In this document: one piece after another, positions 1 through 8,296 of the stretch
Layout of the letters: each line of letters opens with the position of its first letter
Position numbering within the stretch: position 1 is the first letter of the stretch
Assembly (NCBI GenBank): GCA_951812305.1
Contig: CATOSB010000002.1
Location: forward strand, 1,178,001 to 1,242,000
Direction: 5' to 3'
DNA length: 64,000 bases
Source of the DNA: an uncultured Paracoccaceae bacterium
GTDB lineage: Bacteria > Pseudomonadota > Alphaproteobacteria > Rhodobacterales > Rhodobacteraceae
The notes under the pieces: model-generated
What the model saw: the letters and a program-made list of their open reading frames with translations, nothing else
What the model was told of the DNA's origin: nothing
Database searches by the model: none
Program-made: the position numbers and the translations under genes

Positions 1-1
1 G

Positions 2-637
2 GTGTTCCTACCTGCGTTTTTGTTTCCGCTTCTGAGCCTTGCGATCAGCTTGCGTCGGTACTGGCTGGCGGTTGGCGGTGGTCGCATCAGGATCGCGAAC
101 ATCATGTCAGGGCTGACACAGGCCGCGCATATGAAAAACCTTTCGGGCGGCCATGGCGATGGCTGTAATTTCGAAGACGAGGATCGGTTCAGCAAAGCGC
201 GAAAATGGGCGCATCACGCCGTTATGTACGGGTTTTTATTATGCTTTCTGTCGACGGTCAGTGGAACCGTTCTGCATTATGTCTTTGAGTTACCCGCACC
301 CTACACATTCTGGTCGTTGCCAAAGCTCCTTGGTGTGCCGGGTGGGATATTGATGGTGATCGGGACTGTGGAGCTTGCCCGATTGAAACTTAAGGCAGAT
401 TGCGCGCTGGGTGATGCCCGCGTCTGGGGTGGCGAAATGGGCTTTATCGTGCTTCTGTTCTTCGTCGCATTGAGTGGCCTGGCGCTTTACTTGTTGGGAT
501 CAAGTGCGGCTATGCCAACCCTGCTTGCGTTGCACCTTGGTTCTGTGTTGGCATTTTTTCTGCTCACACCATTCACGAAAATGGCGCATGGGTTTTATCG
601 CATCACGGCAATGGTTGCTGATTGCGGGCGGGGCTAG
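2..637 (+). CDS. TcuB/CitB-like membrane electron-transfer protein, C-terminal part
   Basis: The reading frame is already open at the window edge, so this is the C-terminal part of a longer gene. About 210 residues are visible, with several hydrophobic segments (near residues 1-16, 73-95, 110-125, 145-170 and 175-195) and conserved histidines (HH near residue 71, H near 91 and 177) of the kind that ligate haem in cytochrome-b-like proteins. The arrangement matches the membrane domain of TcuB, which passes electrons from tricarballylate dehydrogenase TcuA to the respiratory chain; an N-terminal 4Fe-4S part would lie upstream. Assignment is from remembered family appearance; other fused iron-sulfur/cytochrome b proteins are possible. 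Confidence 0.6.
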   Translation: MFLPAFLFPLLSLAISLRRYWLAVGGGRIRIANIMSGLTQAAHMKNLSGGHGDGCNFEDEDRFSKARKWAHHAVMYGFLLCFLSTVSGTVLHYVFELPAPYTFWSLPKLLGVPGGILMVIGTVELARLKLKADCALGDARVWGGEMGFIVLLFFVALSGLALYLLGSSAAMPTLLALHLGSVLAFFLLTPFTKMAHGFYRITAMVADCGRG

Positions 638-835
638 CACAATCTCCGTTTCCGCTTTCGATTGGGTTCGATCTGCCATTTGCCTGAAGCGGCAATTGAA
701 ATTTGTGCGCTCGGAACGAAGACGCTCGCGCTGACACGCGTCAATGGGCCGTGCCTAAATGCCCCGTCGCTCTGCCATTTCGAATTAAAACATCATATGA
801 ACAGGCGTTCTTTATAGGCTGGAAGGGTTTTCAAA

Positions 836-1024
836 GTGACGATCTTATTTTCGCTTTCGGGAAGGCGTGCGCTGGTGACAGGGTCGTCGCAAGGCATCGG
901 CTTAGCCCTCGCCCATGGGATGGCCGACGCCGGGGCGGAAATCGTGTTGAATGGCCGCGATGTCGCGAAGCTGAAAGCCGCGGCGGCGAAACTATCCGAT
1001 TCCGGGGCGCAGGTTCACCTTCTA
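836..1024 (+). pseudogene. SDR-family dehydrogenase, 5' part, split by IS nest
   Basis: This is the N-terminal third of a short-chain dehydrogenase/reductase. It starts at a GTG with GGAAGGG upstream and carries the Rossmann motif GSSQGIG at residues 16-22, followed by the NGRD segment typical of NADP-preferring members. The frame runs into a 4.3 kb insertion after base 1024. The first six duplicated bases, CTTCTA (1019-1024), recur at 5352-5357. Removing the insertion and one copy gives a continuous frame (Q-V-H-L-L-P-F-D-V-T) into the 3' part. The closest family I recognise is gluconate 5-dehydrogenase-like SDR. As it stands the gene cannot make a full enzyme. Confidence 0.85.
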
Positions 1025-1171
1025 ACCCCGATTCTGGATAAGACGTTGGCGTCACCAGTGCACTACTCGACAGAATTTTTTCGTAGTTTTTTGATTCGTT
1101 TTTTACGATACTCGTTGACCCTTTTTCGCAGAGGGTTGCGATGAGGGATTTCCACCATTGTTATGGAAATG

Positions 1172-2771
1172 GTAACTCCCAAGCACCCTGTCCGATAGGG
1201 TTGCGGGGTTTTGTTCCGTCAGAGCCGTGCGATGATCTGAGGTGGTGACAGGGTCAGGATTTCCAGGATGTTGAACCGGTGTTTTCTGGCCGTCGAGATG
1301 ACGGACCTGATGTCGGCGAAGACCCGCGCGCCCTCGAGGGTGCGGAAGGTGCCCGAGATTTTCATGCGCAGCTTCATCATGCGCAGGTCCTGTTCGGCCT
1401 GATTGTTTGTGAATGGGACCGCGAAGTCGGCGATGAATCGCAAAACGTCATCGCGGTAGTCACGCAGGCGGAGGAGCAGGTTGTGGCCTGGCCGCCTGGC
1501 TTTTCGGCCGCGGGTGCCGGGGCTTTTGGCCAGCGGGGGCCGGCGTTCGTGGAAGGCGAGCCCCTTGGCGAGGATCGCCATGTATCTGGTGACTATACCC
1601 TGGCGAACCAGTTCCGGGAGTTCGGTCTCGCCTTGATCCTGAGCCGCGCATCTGAGCTGATTGGCGCTATGAAGCACTGCGCTCATCTCCGTCGCCCAAG
1701 GCTCTTTTTCGATCTCTTCGATGGCCTTGAGTTCGCGCAAGTGATGCGCCCCGCAGAGGGCGTGGGCGTCCACTCCGCTCATATGGGCGTAGTAGGGTTT
1801 CCAGTGATCATGAATGATCGTCCCGCCGGTCAGGAAGGTTGGAACAGCACCGCGTTTGGCGCTGATGCGGTAATGGGTGAAGGCGGTATCGCAGATCGTG
1901 TGCAGCCAGTGCAGCTTGCCGGCAACACGAAGTCCGGTCTCGTCCAGATGCCGAACGCCGCCTTCGGCAAGCCGGGCGAGAATGTGTTCAACCACGACAC
2001 CCATCTTATTTGCCGCGCCGCGCGTCCAGTTGGTCACGCTGGCCGCGCACAAGCTGGTGGCCCCAAACAGGTCGCGCATAAGCTGGCAGACCCGATCCTC
2101 GGGTATCAGCTGCTGAACATTGCAATAGACCGCCACTGCCCGCATGCGCGTGCCATATTGCACATGCGCGGCCACGCCATCGGGAAAGCCAGCCGTCGTC
2201 GTGGCTCGACAATGGTCGCAACAATAAACCGCCGCCTGATGCTCGGTGACCTCCAGGCGTGGCGCAGGCAAGTCGAACACCTGACGCTTCTCGATCCCTT
2301 TCACCATCTCCGCCGTCAGGGCGCTCTGACAGGCGCTGCAATGCGTCGCCTCATGCCGTTCGACAAAGTCGGGTGTTGACGTCTGGCGCAGGGTGTCGCC
2401 CCGGTGGCCAACTTGGCCGCCACTTTTCTTTCCGGATTTGCCACGCAGGCTGCGCGGGGCTGGCTTCTTCAGGCCATCACTTGAAGGGGGCTTGCTGCTA
2501 TTGCTGCTGTTCTTGGCCAACTGTCGGCGCAGGTCCGTGATCTCTTCCGCCATGCTCGCCAACGCAGCTTCAAGCTCAGCGATCCGACGCAGAGCCGTGG
2601 CGAGAAGTTGTTCAAGGGCGGCAACCTGATCCATCCCACCACTGATTCAGAGAAATCAACCCGGCGCCACAGAATTCAGACAAGAAAGAAAAAAACACGC
2701 GCAAAATGGCAAATTCGACTCACCATAAAACTGACAATAACACTCAAACGTGGGGGGTGCTTGGGAGTTAC
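1172..2771 (-). mobile_element. IS66-family element (single tnpC type), copy 1
   Basis: This is a 1600 bp element with inverted ends beginning GTAACTCCCAAGCACCC on both sides. It is flanked by the exact 8 bp duplication TGGAAATG (1164-1171 and 2772-2779); 8 bp is the length usual for IS66. Only a tnpC-type transposase is present, without the tnpA and tnpB genes of classical IS66, which fits the ISBst12-like subgroup. It lies inside the passenger gene of the IS982-type element. The run of T next to the tnpC leader is seven bases here and in copy 3, and eight in copy 2. Confidence 0.93.
1219..2634 (-). CDS. tnpC: IS66-family transposase TnpC
   Basis: The 471-residue DDE transposase has an N-terminal leucine-rich coiled coil (about residues 5-45), then the serine-rich linker NSSNSSKPPSSDGLKKP that marks IS66 TnpC. 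Two CxxC pairs follow (CSAC near 98, CDHC near 139) that probably bind zinc. The catalytic region contains HLDETGL, IIHDHWKPYY and the C-terminal NNQAEQDLRMMK with the catalytic glutamate. Its translation is identical to copy 2 and to the visible part of copy 3. The gene looks intact and probably functional. Confidence 0.95.
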   Translation of the reverse strand: MDQVAALEQLLATALRRIAELEAALASMAEEITDLRRQLAKNSSNSSKPPSSDGLKKPAPRSLRGKSGKKSGGQVGHRGDTLRQTSTPDFVERHEATHCSACQSALTAEMVKGIEKRQVFDLPAPRLEVTEHQAAVYCCDHCRATTTAGFPDGVAAHVQYGTRMRAVAVYCNVQQLIPEDRVCQLMRDLFGATSLCAASVTNWTRGAANKMGVVVEHILARLAEGGVRHLDETGLRVAGKLHWLHTICDTAFTHYRISAKRGAVPTFLTGGTIIHDHWKPYYAHMSGVDAHALCGAHHLRELKAIEEIEKEPWATEMSAVLHSANQLRCAAQDQGETELPELVRQGIVTRYMAILAKGLAFHERRPPLAKSPGTRGRKARRPGHNLLLRLRDYRDDVLRFIADFAVPFTNNQAEQDLRMMKLRMKISGTFRTLEGARVFADIRSVISTARKHRFNILEILTLSPPQIIARL

Positions 2772-3239
2772 TGGAAATGATCCTCGGTTCTCTCAAAGCC
2801 TCATTTGGCTCCAGTTCAACGGCAATTCCGCCAAACTCTCCAAGAAATAGAACATTTGAAACGGTTTCGTGATCTGCTTTGAATGTATCAGGGTCATTTT
2901 TCCGTACGTGTTTCGGGATGATCACCTGAAAGGGAGTGGCAGCCATCAGATCGAGCACAAGTGTCATGGTTCTTTTAGGGAGCGCAGCCAGTTCATTGAG
3001 CTTATCCGTGAGGGCGTAGAAACGGTTGGGGTCCTCTTCCATCATGTCGAACATGAGGTCCCGGATCTTCTCATAAGCGAGATCTTCGTTGATTGGGAAG
3101 TTGTTCTCCATGGCGCGCACCTTTTGCCCCGTGTTGACCAGCCTGAATGCCCCCGTGATTAGTATGGGGTGAGAGGGGTTTCCAGGTACGTTGCCCCATG
3201 ATTCAAGGTTCAAAAGCGACACAATATGGACCGCCACTC

Positions 3240-4136
3240 ATGTCGATCACTAACACCGCACTTTTTGTCTGTCTCGATGACTTTGCAAAAACCTACGAGG
3301 ACTGGGAGCGCCACCGGTTGATCCCCTCGGGTCGTCAGAGGCTTCGCGCCGGCAAGCTGACCCTGGGGGAGAGCCTGTTCATCATGGTCTTGTTTCACTT
3401 GTCGCCGTTCAAGGACTTCAAACATTATTGGATTTATGGCGTTGAGCAGAAATACCGTGACTGCTTTGGCACCCTCCCGAGCTATGGTCGGTTTGTCAGC
3501 CTCATGCCAAGATTAATGGTGCCGTTTTGCATACTGCTGCACTGCTTCAGCGGTGAAAAAACCGGCGTCTATTTTGCCGACAGCACTAAGCTCGCGGTCT
3601 GCCACAATGCCCGCATTAATCGAAACAAGGTCTTCAAGGGGCTGGCAAAGCGCGGTCGCAGCACAATGGGCTGGTTCTTTGGCTTCAAACTGCATCTAAT
3701 CATCAACAACAAGGGGGAGATCATGGCCGTCAAAATCACGGCAGGTAATGTCGATGATCGAAAGCCGTTTGAAGCCATGATCGCGGGCCTCGAAGGCAAA
3801 ATATTTGCTGATAAGGGCTATATCTCCAAATCCCTCTTCCAACGGCTCTGGCAGCGTGGGCTCCACCTCGTCACCGGCATTCGCCGCAACATGAAAAACT
3901 ATCTCCTGCCAATCCTGAACAAAATCCTGTTGCGAAGGCGGTTCATCATCGAAACTCTGTTCGATAAGTTGAAAACCAGCATGGGACTGGAACACACTCG
4001 ACACAGATCGCCTGCCAACGCATTCGTACACCTCATCTCGTGTGTCGCAGCCTATATGCTCGGGAAAACCAAAGTTAAAATGGGACCCATAACGGCCCTG
4101 TCGGAAAAGTCTCTGGACAGGACTGTGATGAATTGA
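3240..4136 (+). CDS. IS982-family transposase, C-terminus altered by IS5 insertion
   Basis: This DDE transposase has the IS982-type signature: FADST near residue 115, a conserved CHNARI then [11 protein letters not shown] block, FADKGYIS near 185, and [12 protein letters not shown] with the catalytic glutamate near 245. I chose ATG 3240 (MSITNTAL), although the frame is open a little further upstream. The last native residues are replaced: after KVKMGPIT the frame enters the IS5-type element at 4094 and ends at 4136. The final 13 residues are therefore foreign, where copy 2 ends [12 protein letters not shown]. All catalytic blocks precede the change, so activity may persist. Confidence 0.88.
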   Translation: MSITNTALFVCLDDFAKTYEDWERHRLIPSGRQRLRAGKLTLGESLFIMVLFHLSPFKDFKHYWIYGVEQKYRDCFGTLPSYGRFVSLMPRLMVPFCILLHCFSGEKTGVYFADSTKLAVCHNARINRNKVFKGLAKRGRSTMGWFFGFKLHLIINNKGEIMAVKITAGNVDDRKPFEAMIAGLEGKIFADKGYISKSLFQRLWQRGLHLVTGIRRNMKNYLLPILNKILLRRRFIIETLFDKLKTSMGLEHTRHRSPANAFVHLISCVAAYMLGKTKVKMGPITALSEKSLDRTVMN

Positions 4137-5286
4137 TTCAGTCTGCGTGAGTATTTTTTGGGGTGGCTGGCTATGAAGCGTGATCAGATTGAAATGTTTG
4201 CAACGTTGGATGGGCTTGTGTTGGCTGATCATCCGTACCGCAAGTTTGAAGCGGTTGTTGACCTGTGTGCTTTGGCAAAGCCTCTGGCAGCGCTTTATTC
4301 TGATCGCGGGCGCCCTGAATTGGGTGTCGGGCGTGCGTTTCGCATGCTGGTGCTTCAATTCCTTGAGGACATTTCCGATCGGGAGATGGAACGGTTCATG
4401 CGTGAGAACCTTGCAGCCAAATGGTTTTGCGGCTTTGGGCTCAGTGAGAAGACACCTGATCACTCGTTTTTCGGCGATTTCCGCAAGCGGTTGGGTACAA
4501 AGGGGCTCATGGACATTTTCAATCGTCTGCGCGTCAGCTTGAAGGCTGCAGGTTTGATCCGGGAAGTGTTCACCTTTGTGGATGCCAGCCAGCTGGTTTC
4601 GAAATTCTCGAACTGGAGTGATCGGGACAAAGCCATCGCCAAGGGTCTGGAGAAGTTCAACAACGAAACCGCTCCCAGGGTTGCTGCCGACAAGCAAGCG
4701 CGTTTTGGCGCAAAGAACAAAAACAAATATTGGTATGGCTACAAGGAACATGCCAGCGTGGACATGCAATCAGGTCTGGTCAACAAAGTGGCGGCCACAC
4801 CGGCCAATGTCGATGATGCCAAAGGTCTGCGCCATGTGTGCCCGGATCAGGGTGCTGTTTATGCAGACAAAGGCTATTGCACTGCACCTGCACAGAGGGA
4901 ACTCAAACGCAAAGGATGTCACAGCGCGGTCATCAAGAAGAACAATATGGCGGCAAAAAACCGCGATAAGGATCGCTGGCTCAGCAAGATGCGTGCGCCA
5001 TATGAGCGCGTGTTTTCAAAGCGCTCGAAACAGGTGCGCTATCGTGGTCAGGCCAAGGTACAGTTCCAGGTCGCTTGCACCGCTATTGGACATAACCTGA
5101 AGCGGCTGGTTGTGCTTGGCGTGGATAAAATCCCGATCGTAACAGCGTGATCCCCGGGGCGAGTCCGCCCAAAAACCGGATTTTCGGCCAAAACAAGGAC
5201 AAAATTCCAACCCAAAAGGCAAAACCTGAAATCCAGAAGGCTGAAACAGCGCCAGTGGCCCCTCGGAAGACTTTCCCGACGGCGCC
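4094..5286 (+). mobile_element. IS5-family element
   Basis: This 1193 bp element is inserted in the 3' end of the IS982-type transposase gene. Its ends form an imperfect 19 bp inverted repeat (GGCCCTGTCGGAAAAGTCT against GGCGCCGTCGGGAAAGTCT, 16 matches). It is flanked by the direct repeat ATAAC at 4089-4093 and 5287-5291. Comparison with copy 2, which lacks this insertion, shows one ATAAC at the empty site and so fixes both boundaries. It carries a single transposase gene. Confidence 0.85.
4173..5150 (+). CDS. IS5-family transposase
   Basis: This is a 325-residue DDE transposase starting at ATG 4173 (MKRDQIEMF). It has the N-terminal DUF772-like domain usual in this family (DHPYRK, then GVGRAFRMLVLQ and the FCGFGLSEKTPDHS block). 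The catalytic blocks are FVDASQLVSK near residue 140 and YADKGYCTAP near 225. The C-terminal YERVFSK block probably supplies the glutamate. It fills almost the whole element, as expected for an IS5-type sequence. The exact subgroup is not clear from the sequence alone. Confidence 0.85.
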   Translation: MKRDQIEMFATLDGLVLADHPYRKFEAVVDLCALAKPLAALYSDRGRPELGVGRAFRMLVLQFLEDISDREMERFMRENLAAKWFCGFGLSEKTPDHSFFGDFRKRLGTKGLMDIFNRLRVSLKAAGLIREVFTFVDASQLVSKFSNWSDRDKAIAKGLEKFNNETAPRVAADKQARFGAKNKNKYWYGYKEHASVDMQSGLVNKVAATPANVDDAKGLRHVCPDQGAVYADKGYCTAPAQRELKRKGCHSAVIKKNNMAAKNRDKDRWLSKMRAPYERVFSKRSKQVRYRGQAKVQFQVACTAIGHNLKRLVVLGVDKIPIVTA

Positions 5287-5351
5287 ATAACCGTGCCGGA
5301 AACAATCAGGCAGGTCGAATACCAGATATAGCGCTTATCCAGAACTCAGGT

Positions 5352-5933
5352 CTTCTACCGTTTGATGTGACCGACCACGATGCCGCGCGGGCGGCTGTTG
5401 ACGGGTTTGAACGCGATGTCGGGCCGCTGGACATTCTGGTCAACAACGCCGGGATGCAGCATCGCGCACCGCTGGAAGATTTCCCACCTGAGGCGTTCGA
5501 GAATCTTCTGCAAACCAACATCGCCAGTGTCTTCCATGTCGGTCAGGCCGTGGCGCGGCATATGATCGGGCGCGGGGCGGGCAAGATCATCAACATCGCC
5601 AGTATCCAAACGGCGCTCGCGCGACCCGGCATCGCGCCCTACACGGCCACAAAGGGCGCAGTCAGCAATCTGACCAAGGGCATGGCAACCGACTGGGCGC
5701 AGCATGGTCTTCAATGCAACGCCATTGCGCCGGGCTATTTCGACACGCCGCTGAACGCAGCATTGGTGGCAGACCCCGAGTTCAGCGCATGGCTGACCAA
5801 ACGCACGCCTGCGGGACGCTGGGGCCGGGTCGAAGAACTGGTCGGGGCTTGTGTATTTCTTGCCTCGGATGCGTCGAGCTTTGTCAACGGGCACACGTTG
5901 TTCGTGGATGGTGGCATCGCGGCGTCGATTTAA
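5352..5933 (+). pseudogene. SDR-family dehydrogenase, 3' part
   Basis: This is the C-terminal two thirds of the dehydrogenase begun at 836. It contains the structural motif LVNNAG, the catalytic serine region (INIAS), the active-site YTATK and the C-terminal HTLFVDGG that SDR oxidoreductases share. The frame matches the 5' part exactly when the insertion and one CTTCTA duplication are removed, giving about 256 residues. No further damage is visible, so the disruption appears recent. An internal ATG might allow a fragment to be made, but it would lack the nucleotide-binding motif. Confidence 0.85.
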
Positions 5934-6034
5934 GAGGCGCATGTAGTTTGCTGGTCCGCTGGCGAGACCAGTTTTCCAAGTTCAAAACCTCGGCTTCAGG
6001 CCAGAAGCGGACACTCACAAATCCGGAGAAAAGA

Positions 6035-6239
6035 CGCCCGAATGACTGCCCGTGGGGTGGCGATGTAACCTTGCAGTTTGCCCGTTTATCCAAGCCAAGT
6101 CCGTAGAAGCCTGAAAGCTTGCACCCGGCCTGACAAAATCGCCAGCCCCCTCTCGTGCATTGCATCACTATGCAATGCACTGCCAGCAACACATTGCTTT
6201 AGAAATGTGTGAGAGGCGGGACGGGCAGGCGATCGCGCG
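6035..6239 (+). repeat. Arm-paired intergenic repeat, copy A (with 68 bp double-hairpin insert)
   Basis: This is one of eight copies of a repeat whose left arm (here degenerate, around GACTGCCCGT) and right arm (ACGGGCAGGCGATCGCG) are inverted relative to each other. The shared inner box reads TTTATCCAAGCCAAGTCCG. At 6149-6216 it holds an insert bounded by CCTCTC and GAGAGG that contains two stem-loops; the same insert occurs in copy H. It fills most of the 422 bp between the SDR gene and the fasciclin gene. No coding sequence was seen here. Confidence 0.8.
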
Positions 6240-6301
6240 GCGGCCCGAGGAGCCTTGATTCTGCGTGAAGGGTGATGGCCAACAACGTTCTACACAAAAT
6301 A

Positions 6302-6331
6302 CCGCCCGGGACGGGACAACGGCCCGGGCGG
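6302..6331 (-). terminator. Rho-independent terminator after the fasciclin gene
   Basis: A 9 bp perfect stem CCGCCCGGG / CCCGGGCGG encloses a 12-base loop. It lies 25 bases past the fasciclin stop. On the minus strand it is followed by TATTTTG, a weak T-tract. The position and shape fit a transcription terminator for the sigma/anti-sigma/fasciclin cluster. Confidence 0.65.
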
Positions 6332-6355
6332 CGCGGTGGGTTGCCCTCCCAAAGC

Positions 6356-6910
6356 CTACATGGCTGGCAACAGCACCGTGTCGATCACATGGATAACGCC
6401 GTTTGATTGCGCCACATCGGCGATTGTGACCTCGGCCTTCTGGCCCTGCTCGTCCTCGATAAAGATCTTGTCGCCGTCATAGGTTGCCTGAAGAGTGCAA
6501 CCGCCCACGGTCTTGACCGGATGCGTGCCGCCATCGTCATCGATCATCTTCATGATGGCATCCGCCATCGCATCTGCGGCAACCACATGGCAGGTCAGCA
6601 CCTTGGTCAACTGGTCCTTCATGTCGTCCATCAGAAGCTTGTCGACCGTGCCATCGGGCAGCGCATCAAAGGCCGCGTTGACCGGCGCGAAAACAGTGAA
6701 CGGGCCATCGCCCTTCAACGTATCGACCAGACCGGCGGCGGCGACAGCGGCGACCAATGTCGTGTGGTCAGCAGAATTCATCGCGTTTTCGACGATGTTT
6801 TTATCGGGAAACATCTCTGCCCCGCCGACCATCGGGTTGGCGGCGTGAGATGCGGCAAATGCCGGTGCGGCGGAAAGCATCAGTACAGCAGTCAGGGTTT
6901 TAAAAGTCAT
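6356..6910 (-). CDS. Secreted fasciclin (FAS1) domain protein
   Basis: The 184-residue product starts with a clear signal peptide (residues 1-19, ending PAFA), so it is exported. One FAS1 domain follows, with the H1 box (DGPFTVFAPVNAAFDALP, about residues 69-86) and the C-terminal H2-like stretch NGVIHVIDTVLLP. A short insertion carries two cysteines (LTCHVV near 107 and GGCTL near 137) that could pair. It lies downstream of an ECF sigma/anti-sigma pair and has its own copy of the promoter motif found before the sigma gene, so it is probably a target of that sigma factor. FAS1 proteins usually act in adhesion or at the envelope; the exact role here is unknown. Confidence 0.9.
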   Translation of the reverse strand: MTFKTLTAVLMLSAAPAFAASHAANPMVGGAEMFPDKNIVENAMNSADHTTLVAAVAAAGLVDTLKGDGPFTVFAPVNAAFDALPDGTVDKLLMDDMKDQLTKVLTCHVVAADAMADAIMKMIDDDGGTHPVKTVGGCTLQATYDGDKIFIEDEQGQKAEVTIADVAQSNGVIHVIDTVLLPAM

Positions 6911-6958
6911 GGGTTATCCTCTCTGAACATTATGGGGCGTCTGGCCCCGAACATGCGC

Positions 6959-6987
6959 AGTCACGAGGAGCGTTCAGGAAAAGTTTC
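6959..6987 (-). promoter_or_regulatory. Candidate ECF-sigma promoter for the fasciclin gene
   Basis: On the minus strand the sequence reads GAAACTT, 15 bases, then CGTGACT. The same two heptamers with the same spacing stand before the sigma gene at 8251-8279. The -10-like box ends about 48 bases before the fasciclin start codon, and the motif lies in the gap between the anti-sigma and fasciclin genes. Confidence 0.6.
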
Positions 6988-7008
6988 GCGCGTGTCTCTC
7001 ACACGCGG

Positions 7009-7674
7009 TCACAGCGACGTGACCATACCGGTTGCCAGCACCGCGCCGGTTGGCTGGCCGGTTGTCGATCCGCCCGCCGGCTCGTCAGATATTGCCAGCG
7101 TCGCGCCCGCCATGTGCGGGCGCAGCGCTTCCGGAACCTGATGGGTTGCGGTGTCTGTTTCGGGCAGGACGCCCAGCGAATGCGGCACCCCGTTTGCGTC
7201 GATCAGCCAAACTTCCAGCGAACGATCATTGGCGGCCTGTCCGTGCGTGCGAGCCATGCGCAATGCGGTTCCGTCATAAAGCGCCAAAACGCGCAAACTG
7301 TTATCCGCCGCCGCGATTTCGGCGCTGTGATAACTTGTCGGCGCGACTTCGGGCTGGAAGAAAAGCGCAACTGCGAGGACTGTCGCCAGAGCCAAACCGC
7401 CGACGCCCAGGCCACGCCAGACGCGCAATTCCCGGCGTGTGGTTCCAAACAGGCGGCGTTCCAACCGACGTTTCGCACCCATCGGCGGCCGGGCGGAAAT
7501 CTCCCCGGTCATCTTCACCAGATGTTCCTGCCAGGCGCGCACTTCGCCCAAAAGCGTGGGGTTCGTCAGCAAACGACGTTCGAACCCCATCCGCTCTGCG
7601 CCCTGCAACAATCCCATCGCGTATTCTGCGGCCAGCGCCGCGTCATCGGGGGGCAATGTGTTATCGACGTTCAT
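7009..7674 (-). CDS. Anti-sigma factor, RskA/ChrR-like
   Basis: The 221-residue protein has an N-terminal cytoplasmic helical domain of the kind that binds sigma factors (AAEYAMGLL near residue 15), one transmembrane segment (about residues 89-107, GLGVGGLALATVLAVALFF) and a C-terminal RskA-type periplasmic domain (LEVWLIDANGVPHSLG). The ATG at 7674 overlaps the TGA of the sigma gene in an ATGA, a strong sign of translational coupling. It should hold the sigma factor inactive at the membrane until a signal releases it. No HxxxCxxC zinc motif is visible, so the trigger is not obviously redox sensing through zinc. Confidence 0.87.
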   Translation of the reverse strand: MNVDNTLPPDDAALAAEYAMGLLQGAERMGFERRLLTNPTLLGEVRAWQEHLVKMTGEISARPPMGAKRRLERRLFGTTRRELRVWRGLGVGGLALATVLAVALFFQPEVAPTSYHSAEIAAADNSLRVLALYDGTALRMARTHGQAANDRSLEVWLIDANGVPHSLGVLPETDTATHQVPEALRPHMAGATLAISDEPAGGSTTGQPTGAVLATGMVTSL

Positions 7675-8213
7675 CGCTGCAGACAGTCTTTCAATTTCAT
7701 CAGTGAACGACGCAGCCACGTGCGCATGGTGTTGAGCGGCACGCCTGCCGCCTCGGCCAGTTCGGCATAGCTTTGTCCTTCCAGATAGGCGCCGCGCACG
7801 GCGCGACGGCGATCATCGTCCAGTTCATCCATACAGCCGGCAATACGCCGCGCTTCGCCCGCTGCTATGGCCGACATTTCCGGCGTGGCCTGCGGCGCAG
7901 GCATCAACGCCACGTCGTCCAGCCCGGCCTGCACCTCGCCACGCCCACATGCCCGCGCCGCATCTATCGACGTGTTGCGCGCAATCGTGATCAGCCAGGT
8001 CATCGGGCTTAACCCATTCACGACATAGCGATCCGCATGGCGCCAGATTTTCACATATGTTTCCTGCATTGCGTCTTCCGCCGCTGCGCGTTCCTTCAAA
8101 ACACGCAGGCAGATGCCGAAGAGTTTCGCGCTCGTCAGATCATAAAGCCGCGACAGCGCGCCGCGATCTTCGCGCGCGATGCTGATGATAAGCTCTTCAA
8201 TCTGTTGGCTCAT
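7671..8213 (-). CDS. ECF sigma-70 family factor, SigK-like
   Basis: The 180-residue protein has region 2 in its first half (LYDLTSAKLFGICLRVL, then AEDAMQETYVKIW for core and -10 binding) and region 4 in its second half (LDDDRRRAVRGAYLEG then the YAELAEAAGVPLNTMRTWL helix-turn-helix that reads the -35). I chose ATG 8213, preceded by GGGACAG, over an in-frame TTG nine bases earlier. It is followed by its anti-sigma with a 4-base overlap. A promoter motif shared with the downstream fasciclin gene lies just upstream, so autoregulation is likely. Confidence 0.92.
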   Translation of the reverse strand: MSQQIEELIISIAREDRGALSRLYDLTSAKLFGICLRVLKERAAAEDAMQETYVKIWRHADRYVVNGLSPMTWLITIARNTSIDAARACGRGEVQAGLDDVALMPAPQATPEMSAIAAGEARRIAGCMDELDDDRRRAVRGAYLEGQSYAELAEAAGVPLNTMRTWLRRSLMKLKDCLQR

Positions 8214-8250
8214 CTGTCCCAATCCGGCCGGATCATACCTATTCCAGTTT

Positions 8251-8279
8251 AGTCACGATATGGGCAACCGAGAAGTTTC
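8251..8279 (-). promoter_or_regulatory. Candidate autoregulatory ECF-sigma promoter
   Basis: On the minus strand GAAACTT and CGTGACT are separated by 15 bases, exactly as before the fasciclin gene. The -10-like box ends 37 bases before the sigma start codon. A second GAAACTT-related inverted sequence (GAAAAGTTTC) lies a few bases further upstream. Confidence 0.6.
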
Positions 8280-8296
8280 ATCGCGCCGGAAACTTT

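Larger units (their letters stand above)
1063..3111 (-). pseudogene. Passenger gene of the IS982-type element, copy 1, split by IS66
   Basis: Reading from ATG 3111, the gene encodes 146 residues once the IS66 insertion (1172-2771) and one 8 bp duplication are removed; the stop is at 1063-1065. The first 110 residues are acidic and probably mostly helical (it begins MENNFPINEDLAYEKIRD). The C-terminus is strongly basic, with several RKR/KKR clusters, which suggests nucleic-acid contact. It is transcribed divergently from the transposase, with about 130 bp between the starts. I recognise no family. It differs from the other copy by at least one residue (F for L in the NR-YALTD segment). Confidence 0.7.
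1025..5351 (+). mobile_element. IS982-family element with passenger gene, copy 1, carrying nested IS66 and IS5 insertions
   Basis: The element is bounded by inverted ends (ACCCCGATTCTGGATAAG on the left, the complement of ACCTGAGTTCTGGATAAG on the right) and flanked by the 6 bp duplication CTTCTA. Inside are an IS982-type transposase on the plus strand and a divergent passenger gene on the minus strand. Two later insertions sit in it: an IS66 element (1172-2771) and an IS5-type element (4094-5286). Subtracting both and their duplications leaves 1521 bp, the same as the second copy at 54539-57668, which is in the opposite orientation. IS982 elements are normally near 1 kb, so the passenger accounts for the extra length. 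Confidence 0.88.
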
